Source of the DNA: Rhizobium rhizoryzae
Lineage (GTDB): Bacteria; Pseudomonadota; Alphaproteobacteria; Rhizobiales; Rhizobiaceae
Direction: 5' to 3'
Assembly (NCBI RefSeq): GCF_011046895.1
Contig: NZ_CP049248.1
Location: 62,001 to 126,000 of the forward strand
Length of the DNA: 64,000 nt
Positions 27,397-35,645 of the stretch are shown one piece after another; position 1 is the stretch's first letter, and every line of letters begins with the position of its first letter. Both the position numbers and the translations under genes were made by a program. The notes below the pieces were generated by a model. That model ran no database searches, was not told the origin of the DNA, and saw nothing but the letters and a program-made list of their open reading frames with translations.

Positions 27397-28791
27397 GTGG
27401 CAATTGATTCCTTTATGTCCAAACTATCCGTAAGCCAGGTCAAGCTGCTGTCGACGGCGTCGGTAGCGGGCCTCAGCAGCACGGCCATCAATGCTCTGGC
27501 CAGCGACAGGATTGCGGCTCTGTCTTCCGGGCAGCTCGCTGTCGTAACCACCGATGCTATCGCAGGTCTGGATACCGCCAAGATTTCGGCATTCTCCAGC
27601 AGCGCGCTCGCCGGTTTGACTGCAGCCCAGCTCGGCGCCATCACCAACGGCATCACCAACTTCGAAGAGTCCCAGCTGAAGGCTCTGAAGACCGACATCA
27701 TCGCAGGTCTCGTTGAAGCCGACCTGACGGCTCTTGCAACCGCCGACAAGCTTGATGCATTGACGACGACACAGATCGCCGTTCTGACCGGCGACAAGTT
27801 CTCGACCGATGCCATCATCGACCTGACCTCCGCTCAGGCTTCCAAGCTGACGGCAACGCAGGTCACGGCCTTGACGTCCGACGCGGCGGCTGCTCTGACC
27901 AGCGACCAACTCGACGTTCTGACCACGGCTGCTATCGCAGCTCTGGAAACGGCTGACGTTGCTGCCCTCTTCAACGGTGCTGGCTCTGCCAAGCTTGCTG
28001 CTCTTGATGCCAAGCAGATTGCAGCTCTCGGCTCCGACATCACCGAACTGGACAGCGTCGGCGGTGGTGCATTGTCTGCAACGCAGATCGGCGGCCTGAC
28101 GACGGCACAGCTCGGTGCTCTGACGAGCGACGAAATGGCTGGCTGGACTGGAACGCAGATCAACGCAATCGGCTCCAAGCAGATCACGTCTCTGGCTGTT
28201 GGCGAACTGACCTCGGCGCAGCAGAACCTGCTGACCTCGACCCAGGTTTCCGGCCTGAGCTCCACGCAGATCGGCGCAGTCACCTCTGATGCATTCGGCG
28301 CATGGAGCACTGACAACCTGGCTGCCATCTCCAGCACGGCTATCGCCGGTCTGACGACGGATCAGGCTGCAACGCTTGCCTCTGCTGACGTCAACGCCCT
28401 GAACATCAAGGCCCTGACGGCAATGTCGACGGCGAACCTTGCCGCTCTGACCACCGATGCCATCGCAGGCCTCGGCTCTGCACAGATCAAGGCTCTGACG
28501 ACAGCTCAGATCGTTGCCCTGACGACCGATCAGGTTACAGCGCTCGGCACGGATCAGATCGCGGCCCTGTCCTCTGCTCAGGTTGCAGCACTGGAAAGCG
28601 GCGATATCGCGCTCTTCTCGACGGCAGAAGTCGCGGTCATCTCGACAGCTGCGATCGGCGCGATCAGCTCCGACGACTACATGACCCTGACGAACGACCA
28701 GCTGGATGCAATCTCCTCGGATCAGGTTGCTGCCCTGAAGGACAACGTCAACTGGGTCATCGCTGCCTACAACGACAGCACCGTATCCTAA
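27397..28791 (+). CDS. octad-repeat protein 1 (464 residues)
   Basis: Apart from short ends, the protein is a run of roughly 55 eight-residue units with the pattern I/L/V-x-A/G-L-S/T-S/T-x-Q/A (INALASDR, IAALSSGQ, LAVVTTDA, IAGLDTAK). It is rich in Ala, Thr, Ser, Leu and Gln, poor in aromatic residues, and has no Cys and no signal peptide. The C-terminus ends VIAAYNDSTVS, similar to the ends of the other two family members in this window. GTG 27397 has GGAGAG 7 bases upstream. A strong terminator follows, so it is transcribed alone. No named family is recognised. An exported structural or adhesive solenoid is inferred, possibly glycosylated by the neighbouring GT41 enzyme. Confidence 0.85.
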   Translation: MAIDSFMSKLSVSQVKLLSTASVAGLSSTAINALASDRIAALSSGQLAVVTTDAIAGLDTAKISAFSSSALAGLTAAQLGAITNGITNFEESQLKALKTDIIAGLVEADLTALATADKLDALTTTQIAVLTGDKFSTDAIIDLTSAQASKLTATQVTALTSDAAAALTSDQLDVLTTAAIAALETADVAALFNGAGSAKLAALDAKQIAALGSDITELDSVGGGALSATQIGGLTTAQLGALTSDEMAGWTGTQINAIGSKQITSLAVGELTSAQQNLLTSTQVSGLSSTQIGAVTSDAFGAWSTDNLAAISSTAIAGLTTDQAATLASADVNALNIKALTAMSTANLAALTTDAIAGLGSAQIKALTTAQIVALTTDQVTALGTDQIAALSSAQVAALESGDIALFSTAEVAVISTAAIGAISSDDYMTLTNDQLDAISSDQVAALKDNVNWVIAAYNDSTVS

Positions 28792-28835
28792 TAGACACCC
28801 GGCACGGTTCAAACCGTGCCGGATTTCCCACCACG

Positions 28836-28865
28836 AAAAGGGCGGTGCATTGCATCGCCCTTTTT
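28836..28865 (+). terminator. rho-independent terminator after octad-repeat protein 1
   Basis: A 12-bp stem (AAAAGGGCGGTGC pairing with GCATCGCCCTTTT, one G-T pair), a 3-base loop and a following T-run form a classic intrinsic terminator. A second perfect inverted pair (CCGGCACGGT) lies just upstream at 28799-28822. Confidence 0.88.
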
Positions 28866-28998
28866 GCGTTATCTTCCGCACCAATTGCACCGCATCAGCC
28901 TCAGACAAGCTCATTGTCGCAGAAGAACAGAGAGCATGCGAGCAAAGCGACGTCCGGCCAGGGACTGCCGGAGCGTCCAGGGTGATGTGGGGAAGCTA

Positions 28999-31047
28999 AT
29001 GAACATGACCGTGCCAGCGACGAGCGTCGATCCGGTAGCAGTGATACAGGCTGTTTTTCAGCGTGCGCGCCAGCAGCAATTGCCTCTCGCAGAACTGATC
29101 CAGACGGTGGAAAGGTTGTCCAGTCTTGGGGCTTCAGCGCCAGCGCTCGACCTGTACAAGACGTGGATCGCCTTCAACGACAAGAACCCCATGGTTCATG
29201 TCGCATCCTTCAACTATGCCGTCATGCTCAACCAGACCGGCGATGCTGCAGGTGCCATTCAGGCCCTGAAGGCAACGATCGCCTACAAATCGGACTTTGC
29301 TCCTGCGCATATCAATCTCGGACGCGTCTACGAAGACTGCCAGATGGTTGGCCGCGCGGTAGAGCAATGGCGCAATTTCGCCAATACTTCCAATGAGATC
29401 ACGGCTGAACGCCTGAGCTTCCGCCTGATGGCGCTAAAGCACATGGGTCGTGTGCTTGAAACCGCAGGTCTTCTGGAAGAAGCGGAAGCAGTTCTCTGGC
29501 TCGCCATCGAGCTTGATCCCACCAAGCAGGATGCGTCGCAGCACTGGCTTGCCACGCGTCAGCATCAATGCAAATGGCCGATCTTTACAAGCTCCGAACA
29601 TGTCACGCGTCAGCAGTTGACCGATGCGATGTCGCCGATGACCATCGCCTGCTTTGCCGATGATCCGCTGTTCCAGCTGGGCAAGGCCTATCGCTACAAC
29701 AAGAAACTCGTCGGCAGGCCGGATACGAGCGGGTTGCAGCGCAAGCCGGTGCGCAACAAGTTGGCGTCCGGCCAGCGCATTCGTGTCGGCTATCTGTCTT
29801 CGGACCTGCGCGAACATGCGGTCGGCTTTGCGCTCTGCGAAGTCCTGGAGCTTCACGACAAGGAAAAGGTCGAGGTTTACGGCTATTATTGCGGCATTCC
29901 GCGCAGCAACGACAAGACGCATGATCGTATCCGCGCCGTTATGGATGGCTGGTGCGATATTAACGGCATGAGCGATATCGATGTCGCGAAGAAGATCATC
30001 GACGATGAAATCGATATTCTGATCGATGTGAACGGCTATACCAAACAGGCCCGTGCCGGCGTCTTTGCCTATCGGCCCGCGCCTGTCATCGTAAACTTCT
30101 GCGGCTATCCGGGAACGCTTGCCAGCCCGTTCCATCAATATCTCATCACCGACAACTACATCGTTCCGCCGGAGCGCGAGCTTTATTACAGCGAAAAGGT
30201 TCTGCGCATTCCTTGCGAGCAGCCGGTTGACCGCAAGCGCGAGATTGCGCCAAAGCCCACCCGCGCGGAATATGGATTGCCGGACGATGCCTTCATCTAT
30301 GCCTGCTTCAACGGCATGCAAAAGATCACCGAAGCCTGCTTCCTGCGCTGGATGAAGATCTTGGCGGCCACGCCGGGCAGCATACTCTGGCTGTTGGGCG
30401 ACAAGGACCCCATCCATCAGAGACTGCGCAAGATTGCTTCCGAAAATGGTGTTGATCCGGATCGCATCTACTTCGCGACCAAGGTTCCAAACCCCAAGCA
30501 TCTGGCCCGCATTGCGCTTGCCGACCTGTTCCTGGATACCTTCCCCTATGGCGCCCATTCAACGGCGGCAGATGCCATTACCATGGGGCTTCCGGTCCTG
30601 ACGGTTCCGGGCATGGGCTTCCCGTCGCGCTTCTGCGCCAGCATTGTTTCGGCCGCCGGTATTCCGGAAATGATTTGTGGTTCGGCGGAAGAATATGTTG
30701 CCAAGGCAATTTCCTTCGGTCGCAATCGCAAGGCGATCGACGCCGTCAAGGCAACGCTCGCCGCCAAGCGGGAAACCTGCACCTTGCGCGACATGCCAGG
30801 TCTTGCACGCCGTCTTGAGGAACTGTTCCAGGAAATGCAGGAAGCTGCCGAGCAGGGCAAGCTGCCGGTTCCCAACCTTCGCAACCTCGATGTCTATTAT
30901 GAGATCGGTGCTGAACTGATCCACGAAGGGCAGGAGATGCAGGATGAGGCCGCCTATCGCCAGCACTACCGCGACAAGCTGGCTGCACGCGACGCGATCG
31001 AGCCCCTGTTGGCCGATCCGCGCCTTTGGCCGGAAGGGACCGCCTGA
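28999..31047 (+). CDS. OGT/SPINDLY-type GT41 glycosyltransferase with TPRs
   Basis: A 682-residue soluble enzyme. Residues about 40-215 are TPR-like helices (FNYAVMLNQTGDAAGAIQAL, HINLGRVYEDC). The rest is the GT41 catalytic region seen in O-GlcNAc transferase: GYLSSDLREHAVGF (the catalytic-region His), NFCGYPGTLASPF, FNGMQKITEACFLRWMKIL (the donor-binding Lys) and DTFPYGAHSTAADAITMGLPVLT (His-Ser-Thr and Asp that grip the nucleotide). The family moves a sugar from a nucleotide to Ser/Thr, or to Asn in HMW1C. ATG 28999 follows GGGGAAG; codons upstream are not protein-like. Its place between octad-repeat genes suggests that their Ser/Thr-rich repeats are substrates. The donor sugar is unknown. 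Confidence 0.9.
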   Translation: MNMTVPATSVDPVAVIQAVFQRARQQQLPLAELIQTVERLSSLGASAPALDLYKTWIAFNDKNPMVHVASFNYAVMLNQTGDAAGAIQALKATIAYKSDFAPAHINLGRVYEDCQMVGRAVEQWRNFANTSNEITAERLSFRLMALKHMGRVLETAGLLEEAEAVLWLAIELDPTKQDASQHWLATRQHQCKWPIFTSSEHVTRQQLTDAMSPMTIACFADDPLFQLGKAYRYNKKLVGRPDTSGLQRKPVRNKLASGQRIRVGYLSSDLREHAVGFALCEVLELHDKEKVEVYGYYCGIPRSNDKTHDRIRAVMDGWCDINGMSDIDVAKKIIDDEIDILIDVNGYTKQARAGVFAYRPAPVIVNFCGYPGTLASPFHQYLITDNYIVPPERELYYSEKVLRIPCEQPVDRKREIAPKPTRAEYGLPDDAFIYACFNGMQKITEACFLRWMKILAATPGSILWLLGDKDPIHQRLRKIASENGVDPDRIYFATKVPNPKHLARIALADLFLDTFPYGAHSTAADAITMGLPVLTVPGMGFPSRFCASIVSAAGIPEMICGSAEEYVAKAISFGRNRKAIDAVKATLAAKRETCTLRDMPGLARRLEELFQEMQEAAEQGKLPVPNLRNLDVYYEIGAELIHEGQEMQDEAAYRQHYRDKLAARDAIEPLLADPRLWPEGTA

Positions 31048-31061
31048 TCGGAATTCCCAAG

Positions 31062-31085
31062 GGCAGGGCTGTCACAAGCCCTGCC
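31062..31085 (+). terminator. hairpin after the GT41 gene
   Basis: A 9-bp inverted repeat (GGCAGGGCT and its complement) with a 6-base loop lies 15 bases after the stop. There is no clean T-run, so termination is likely but not certain. Confidence 0.5.
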
Positions 31086-31240
31086 AGCTACAGACAAGTT
31101 TTACGCTTTAACAAGACGGTATTATCAACGGACAGTGGAGACAGGGTCCGGTCACAGCTTCGGGATATCCGCTCTGGTTCCTGTTGTTTGTGGGCGTATG
31201 CTCCAGCTCCTTCTCGTCAGGCTGATCACGTGGGGACGGG

Positions 31241-31948
31241 ATGAAGCTTTCAGTCATGATTCGTGGAAACAACTTCCTCGAAGCCGATCGTTTTGGTTTT
31301 CCGATGGATGGCCGGGACAATGTAAAATCGCTTCTGGAGAAGATCGTCCAACCGGTTCGCAGCCTCAACCCTGGCGCCCGCATCTTCCTCGTCACATATC
31401 CGAGCGCAGCGCTCGACGAGATCAAGGCCGCTCTCGAGCCTTGCGAGCTTGTTCTGCTGGATCCGAAGGGAAGCAGCCAGATTGAGACCTTCAAGCACGG
31501 TATCAAGCACATCTTCGAGCAGGATGATTGCGATGCGGTGTTGAGCGTCCGCTTCGATCTTGAATTCAAGAAAAGCTTCTATTCCTGGGATCTGCAGCTC
31601 AGCGATGATGCCATCTATTTCCCGTGGAAGGAATATCTGGCGGCCTGGCGCGATCATCGCCGCGTCGGCGATGCGGTGCATATCATTGGCCGCAAGGCGC
31701 TGCCCGATTTCTATTCCGGGCTGACGCTGTGCCAGGTTGCGGGCCGCAAGGACCTGCATCTGCTCTACTACATGACACGCACCCTGAACGGCAATTTGCG
31801 CTTCATCGAAGATGGCTATTGGGATTCCAACACGGTCTATCTCAACCCTGAATGTGACAATCCCCTCTATCGGATTTTCAACCGGCCGAAGCTGGATGGT
31901 TACGCACCCTATACAGGCCGGGTCGTGACCGAGATCCGGGGCGAATAG
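31241..31948 (+). CDS. unknown protein, possible glycan-related
   Basis: A 235-residue soluble protein without signal peptide or membrane span. It begins MKLSVMIRGNNF and alternates strand- and helix-like stretches: ARIFLVTYPSAALDEIKAAL, CELVLLDPKGSSQ, AVLSVRFDLEFKKSF and YFPWKEYLAAWRDHRR. The layout and the acidic RFDLEF step recall GT-A-like sugar-handling folds, but I cannot name a family. It opens the gene set 31241-35577 whose other members handle phosphates and nucleotides, so a part in making or attaching an unusual sugar is inferred. Confidence 0.75.
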   Translation: MKLSVMIRGNNFLEADRFGFPMDGRDNVKSLLEKIVQPVRSLNPGARIFLVTYPSAALDEIKAALEPCELVLLDPKGSSQIETFKHGIKHIFEQDDCDAVLSVRFDLEFKKSFYSWDLQLSDDAIYFPWKEYLAAWRDHRRVGDAVHIIGRKALPDFYSGLTLCQVAGRKDLHLLYYMTRTLNGNLRFIEDGYWDSNTVYLNPECDNPLYRIFNRPKLDGYAPYTGRVVTEIRGE

Positions 31949-31999
31949 CCAACAGCGCCGACCTGGGAACGGCAGATCAAGGATGAGCAAGGGAAGTCG

Positions 32000-32620
32000 A
32001 TGAAAATTCTGGCGCACCGGGGATGGTGGAAAGAGGATTCGGAAAAGAACAGCGAGATCGCGTTCCGCAGGGCGTTCGAAGCGGGGTTTGGCGTCGAAAC
32101 CGATGTGCGCGACCAGAATGGTGTTCTGCGGATCGCCCACGATATTCCTGTCGGTGACGGGCTCATGGCGTTCGAAACGTTCCTGACGCTGCACAAGGCC
32201 TATCCGCAAGCCGGAACCATTGCCTTGAACATCAAGGCGGATGGCCTGCAACGCCCTGTCAGGACGTTGCTTGATGAGGCAGGCATTCAGGATCTCTTTT
32301 GTTTCGACATGGCCGTGCCGGACGCGCTCGGCTATTTTCGCGAAGGCTTCGTGACCTACACCCGTCATTCCGAAATCGAGCCCGTTCCTCCTTTCTACGA
32401 CAAGGCACATGGCGTCTGGATCGACTGCTTCTACTCGGACTGGATTCAGCCGGAAGATGTGCATCGCCATCTGGAGGCAGGCAAGGCCGTCGCGCTCGTC
32501 TCGCCGGAGCTGCACAAGCGCGATCACAAGGCTGCCTGGAAGGCCTGGGCGGATATTCGAAGCGAAAACGTATTCCTGTGCACCGATCTGCCGGATGCGG
32601 CAGCGGAATTCTGGGCATAG
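32000..32620 (+). CDS. glycerophosphodiester phosphodiesterase-like protein
   Basis: A 206-residue protein with the GDPD/PI-PLC TIM-barrel pattern: LAHRGWW at the start (first catalytic His and Arg), VETDVRDQNG (metal-binding Glu and Asp) and LRIAHDIPV (second His). It is shorter than typical GDPDs and lacks a signal peptide, so it acts in the cytoplasm. Starting 51 bases after the previous stop, it is probably in the same transcript. It might cleave or form a phosphodiester in the precursor pathway served by the HAD and nucleotidyltransferase genes that follow. Confidence 0.8.
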   Translation: MKILAHRGWWKEDSEKNSEIAFRRAFEAGFGVETDVRDQNGVLRIAHDIPVGDGLMAFETFLTLHKAYPQAGTIALNIKADGLQRPVRTLLDEAGIQDLFCFDMAVPDALGYFREGFVTYTRHSEIEPVPPFYDKAHGVWIDCFYSDWIQPEDVHRHLEAGKAVALVSPELHKRDHKAAWKAWADIRSENVFLCTDLPDAAAEFWA

Positions 32621-32621
32621 G

Positions 32622-32732
32622 CTAGAGCATGTCGCGCAAAAGTGTACCGCGGTTTTGCGATAACGACATGCGGGAAAACAAGGAGTTAAAGCGACAGGAG
32701 CGAATCCGAACGATCGCGACGCGCTTTAAGAC
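32622..32732 (+). repeat. rhizobial intergenic repeat, copy 1
   Basis: About 110 bases matching, in inverted orientation, a second copy at 53901-54003. The core forms a long hairpin: GCATGTCG and CGCAAAA arms pair with TTTTGCG and CGACATGC. GAGTTAAAGCG then follows, and the element ends GACGCGCTTTAAGAC. Elements with this core are common between genes in Rhizobiaceae. Here it separates the GDPD gene from the HAD gene. Confidence 0.8.
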
Positions 32733-32768
32733 AAGGCGAGGGTGGAGTAAGGTCATGGGGAAGGCACG

Positions 32769-33398
32769 ATGATCAAGGCGGTGCTGTTCGATATGGATGG
32801 CGTTCTCATCGATGCCAAGGAGTGGCATTACGAGACGCTGAACGATGCGCTGGCGCTTTTCGGCCTCAATATCAGCCGCGCAGAACATCTTGCGGTCTAT
32901 GACGGGTTGCCCACGCGCAAGAAGCTGGAAATGCTCAGCAAGTCGCAAGGGTTGCCGACAAGGCTGCACGAATTCGTCAACGCCCTGAAGCAGAGCATGA
33001 CCTATCAGGCCGTGATCAGCAAATGCCGCCCTGTCTTTCATCACCAATATGCGCTGGCCCGGCTGAAGCGGGAAGGGCGCAGCATCGCCGTCTGCTCGAA
33101 CTCGGTGCGCTCTACCGTCGAAGCCATGATGCGCCAGTCCGATCTGCTGCAATATCTGGATTTCTTCCTGTCCAATCAGGACGTTGCCAAGGCAAAGCCC
33201 GACCCGGAAATCTATCTGACCGCCATTGAGCGCTTCGGCTTCCAGCCAGGTGAGTGCCTCATCATAGAGGACAACGAACACGGCATTCAGGCCGCACGGG
33301 CATCCGGTGCCCATGTGCTCGTGGTTGGCTCCACCAATGATGTGACCTATGACAGGATCCAGAACGAAATCCGCAAGATAGAGGCGTCTGCAGCATGA
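32769..33398 (+). CDS. HAD-superfamily phosphatase (beta-phosphoglucomutase-like)
   Basis: A 209-residue HAD subfamily I protein. Motif I is FDMDGVLIDAKE (nucleophile and acid Asp), motif II is AVCSNSVR, the Lys of motif III is near NQDVAKAKPDPEIYLTA, and motif IV is CLIIEDNEHGIQAA. The cap is the helical type between motifs I and II. It would remove phosphate from, or move it within, a sugar- or polyol-phosphate. Its stop overlaps the start of the nucleotidyltransferase by 4 bases (ATGA), indicating coupled translation and a shared pathway. Confidence 0.9.
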   Translation: MIKAVLFDMDGVLIDAKEWHYETLNDALALFGLNISRAEHLAVYDGLPTRKKLEMLSKSQGLPTRLHEFVNALKQSMTYQAVISKCRPVFHHQYALARLKREGRSIAVCSNSVRSTVEAMMRQSDLLQYLDFFLSNQDVAKAKPDPEIYLTAIERFGFQPGECLIIEDNEHGIQAARASGAHVLVVGSTNDVTYDRIQNEIRKIEASAA

Positions 33399-34879
33399 GG
33401 TACCTTATCCCGATCGCCTCGAAGGACGACCTTTTCCCGAAGGATGAATTCCACTTCCCCAAGCCTCTGATCGAGATCGACGGCATGCCGATGATCGCGC
33501 TGGTGGTCAACAATATCCGTCGCCGCGATCCTTCCGCCTCCTTCATCTTCGTCATCCTCAAGCAGGATGCGGTCGAATACAGCTTGGATTCGATCCTGAT
33601 GCTGCTCGCAGGAGCGGATACGAGCGTCATACAGCTGGCGCATCCGACCATGGGAGCTGTCTGCTCCGCCTTGATGGCCGTCGATCATATCGTTGAAGGC
33701 GAGCCCCTGATCATCTGCAACGGTGACCAGATCATTGATGCCGATCTTGGTGCCATTGCCTGGGAATTCACGTCGTCCGGCGTCGAAGCCGGTGTCGTGA
33801 CGTTCAAGTCAGTGCATCCGCGCTGGTCCTATATCCGCGAGGACGAAGCCGGCATGGTCATCGAGACGGCCGAGAAGCGTGTTCTCAGCCGCAAGGCCAT
33901 TGCGGGCTATTACTATTTCAAGACTGGCTCCCTGTTTGTCGAGGCGACCAAGAGATACCTGCTGAAGGCGGATTCTCTGGGAGGCCGCTACTATCTCTCT
34001 CCGGTCCTCAATGAAGTCGTGCTCGAAGGCGGCAAGGTCAGCCAGTACGAGATCGAGAGCGAGGCCTATATCTCCTTCTATTCGCCGCAACGCATCGAGT
34101 TCTACCGCAACGAGATCAAGGGTAAGCGCGGCGTCATCCAGACGGCGGCTCCCGCCATTCAGGTGGTCATCCCCATGGCGGGTTTGGGAAGCCGTTTCGC
34201 CAAGGAAGGCTATGCCAAGCCAAAGCCCTTCATCGATGTGAAGGGCCAGACCATGATCGAACGGGTCATGGACAATCTGCGTATCGCCAATGGCCGCTTT
34301 GTCCTCATCGCGCGGCAGGAGCATCTCGATGCGGAGCCCGATGTGGTGCAGGAACTCGAGGGACGCGGCGATCTCGTCTTCTCGCCGATCAATTTCGTGA
34401 CGGAAGGGGCCGCCTGCACGGTCCTGACATCGAGGCGCCATCTCAATCCCGATGCGCCGCTTTTGATCGCCAATTGCGACCAGATCGTCGATTTCGCCGT
34501 GGAAGACTTCATTCGCGACGCCATCACCCGCGATCTGGACGGCTCCATCCTGTGCTTCAAGGACAAGGATCGCGATCCGAAATGGTCCTTTGCCCGCATC
34601 AACCAGCAGGGACTTGTAGACGAAGTGAAGGAGAAGGTGGCGATCTCCGACAATGCGACTGTCGGGATCTACTATTTCAAGCGCGCCGGCGACTTCATCA
34701 ACGCGGCAACCGATATGATTGCCCGCAATGAACGCACCAACAATGAGTTCTATGTCTGCCCGGTCTATAATGACCTGATCCGCGAAGGTGCCAGGATCGG
34801 GATCTACATGATCGCGCCTGAGGCCATGCATGGAATTGGCACGCCCGCCGATCTCAACACCTATCTGAAGCTGATCTGA
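33395..34879 (+). CDS. double nucleotidyltransferase (two fused sugar-1-phosphate nucleotidyltransferase domains)
   Basis: A 494-residue protein made of two RmlA-like domains. Domain 1 (about 1-245) begins YLIPIASKDDLFPKDEFHFPKPLIEIDGMPMI, with a degenerate glycine loop but an intact FPKPL, and has IICNGDQIIDAD. Domain 2 (about 250-494) has the full signature MAGLGSRFAKEGYAKPKPFIDV and LIANCDQIVDF. Both carry the GIYYF/GYYYF step. Domain 2 is expected to be active, making an NDP-sugar or NDP-polyol from NTP and a 1-phosphate. Domain 1 may be weaker or regulatory. It lies next to HAD and GDPD genes and ends 5 bases before another member of the same fold. Confidence 0.85.
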   Translation: MRYLIPIASKDDLFPKDEFHFPKPLIEIDGMPMIALVVNNIRRRDPSASFIFVILKQDAVEYSLDSILMLLAGADTSVIQLAHPTMGAVCSALMAVDHIVEGEPLIICNGDQIIDADLGAIAWEFTSSGVEAGVVTFKSVHPRWSYIREDEAGMVIETAEKRVLSRKAIAGYYYFKTGSLFVEATKRYLLKADSLGGRYYLSPVLNEVVLEGGKVSQYEIESEAYISFYSPQRIEFYRNEIKGKRGVIQTAAPAIQVVIPMAGLGSRFAKEGYAKPKPFIDVKGQTMIERVMDNLRIANGRFVLIARQEHLDAEPDVVQELEGRGDLVFSPINFVTEGAACTVLTSRRHLNPDAPLLIANCDQIVDFAVEDFIRDAITRDLDGSILCFKDKDRDPKWSFARINQQGLVDEVKEKVAISDNATVGIYYFKRAGDFINAATDMIARNERTNNEFYVCPVYNDLIREGARIGIYMIAPEAMHGIGTPADLNTYLKLI

Positions 34880-34884
34880 CCGCC

Positions 34885-35577
34885 ATGAAATGTGTCGTGC
34901 CTCTAGCTGGTCCTGATTTGTGGACGGAGACTTTCGGTTTCCGCCCGCTTGTGCCGGTGGAGGGCAGGCCGCTCTTGCAGGTGGCGCTGGACCAGCGCGC
35001 CTGGAGAGGCAGGCTGGAGAGCCGCGACTACATCTTCGTTGTGAGGGAGGTCGAAGGGCTCGAGCAACTGGAGCAGGCCTTGAGAGCCCTGTGGCCGGAG
35101 TGCCGGATCGTTCGGCTCTCCCACCTGACCGGCGGCGCGCTTTACTCCGCGCTCGCTGCAATGTCGCTGGTGGCGCCGGACGAGCCGGTCATTGTCGATC
35201 TGGCCGATATCCTTTTCACCGAAGGCCCGGAAGACCCGGAACATCTGTTCAAAGCCCAGGACTGGGGAGCAATTGTTCCGGTCTTTCAGTCCACGGAGCC
35301 CTGCTACAGTTATCTCGAAATAGAGGATGGCAGAGTTCTGCGCGCGCGCGAGAAGCAGGTCATTTCCGACCATGCTTCGGCTGGTGTCTACATGTTTGCC
35401 AGTCCGCAGCTTTACCTGACGGCTGCCGTTCATAGCCTGCAGCAGAGAGACGAGCTGAGCTATCGCAATCTGTTGTTCATCTGCCCTATGGTGAACGGCG
35501 TCATTGCCGCCGGACGGGAAGTTCTGGCGCCTGCGATTGAGGCGGTGCAGCCCGTCGGCAAGCTTTTTCATATCTAA
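34885..35577 (+). CDS. degenerate nucleotidyltransferase-like protein
   Basis: A 230-residue protein of the same fold as the two domains upstream (VVPLAGPDLWTETFGFRPLVPVEGRPLL, IVDLADILF, SAGVYMF). The normal G-x-G-x-R loop and the P-K of the signature are replaced (PLAGPDLW, FRPL), and the N/D-C/G-D-Q step is now LADI. This suggests lost or changed catalysis. It begins 5 bases after the previous stop, so the two are made together and may form a complex. It could bind nucleotide without transfer, or use an unusual substrate. Confidence 0.75.
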   Translation: MKCVVPLAGPDLWTETFGFRPLVPVEGRPLLQVALDQRAWRGRLESRDYIFVVREVEGLEQLEQALRALWPECRIVRLSHLTGGALYSALAAMSLVAPDEPVIVDLADILFTEGPEDPEHLFKAQDWGAIVPVFQSTEPCYSYLEIEDGRVLRAREKQVISDHASAGVYMFASPQLYLTAAVHSLQQRDELSYRNLLFICPMVNGVIAAGREVLAPAIEAVQPVGKLFHI

Positions 35578-35645
35578 AGATCAGTCGAGCCAGCATGGTC
35601 GACCCATGTCTTCAGCAGGCACGATCGGTTCCTGACCGTATTCCC

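Noticed and set aside
27397..28791. Reading octad proteins as RTX or pentapeptide-repeat proteins
   Set aside because: The period is eight, there is no GGxGxDxLx nonapeptide and no A(D/N)LxX pentapeptide pattern.
27424..28914. Open frame of about 500 codons opposite octad protein 1, and similar ones opposite octad proteins 2 and 3
   Set aside because: The repeated codons of the real gene leave other frames open as well. The antisense products are repetitive Arg/Cys/Gly sequence, and the terminator and ribosome site support only the sense genes.
31241..35577. Treating the GDPD/HAD/nucleotidyltransferase set as a standard teichoic-acid or capsule precursor operon
   Set aside because: Individual families fit, but no named pathway has this exact set, and no polymerase or capsule export gene adjoins it. 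The specific product is left open.
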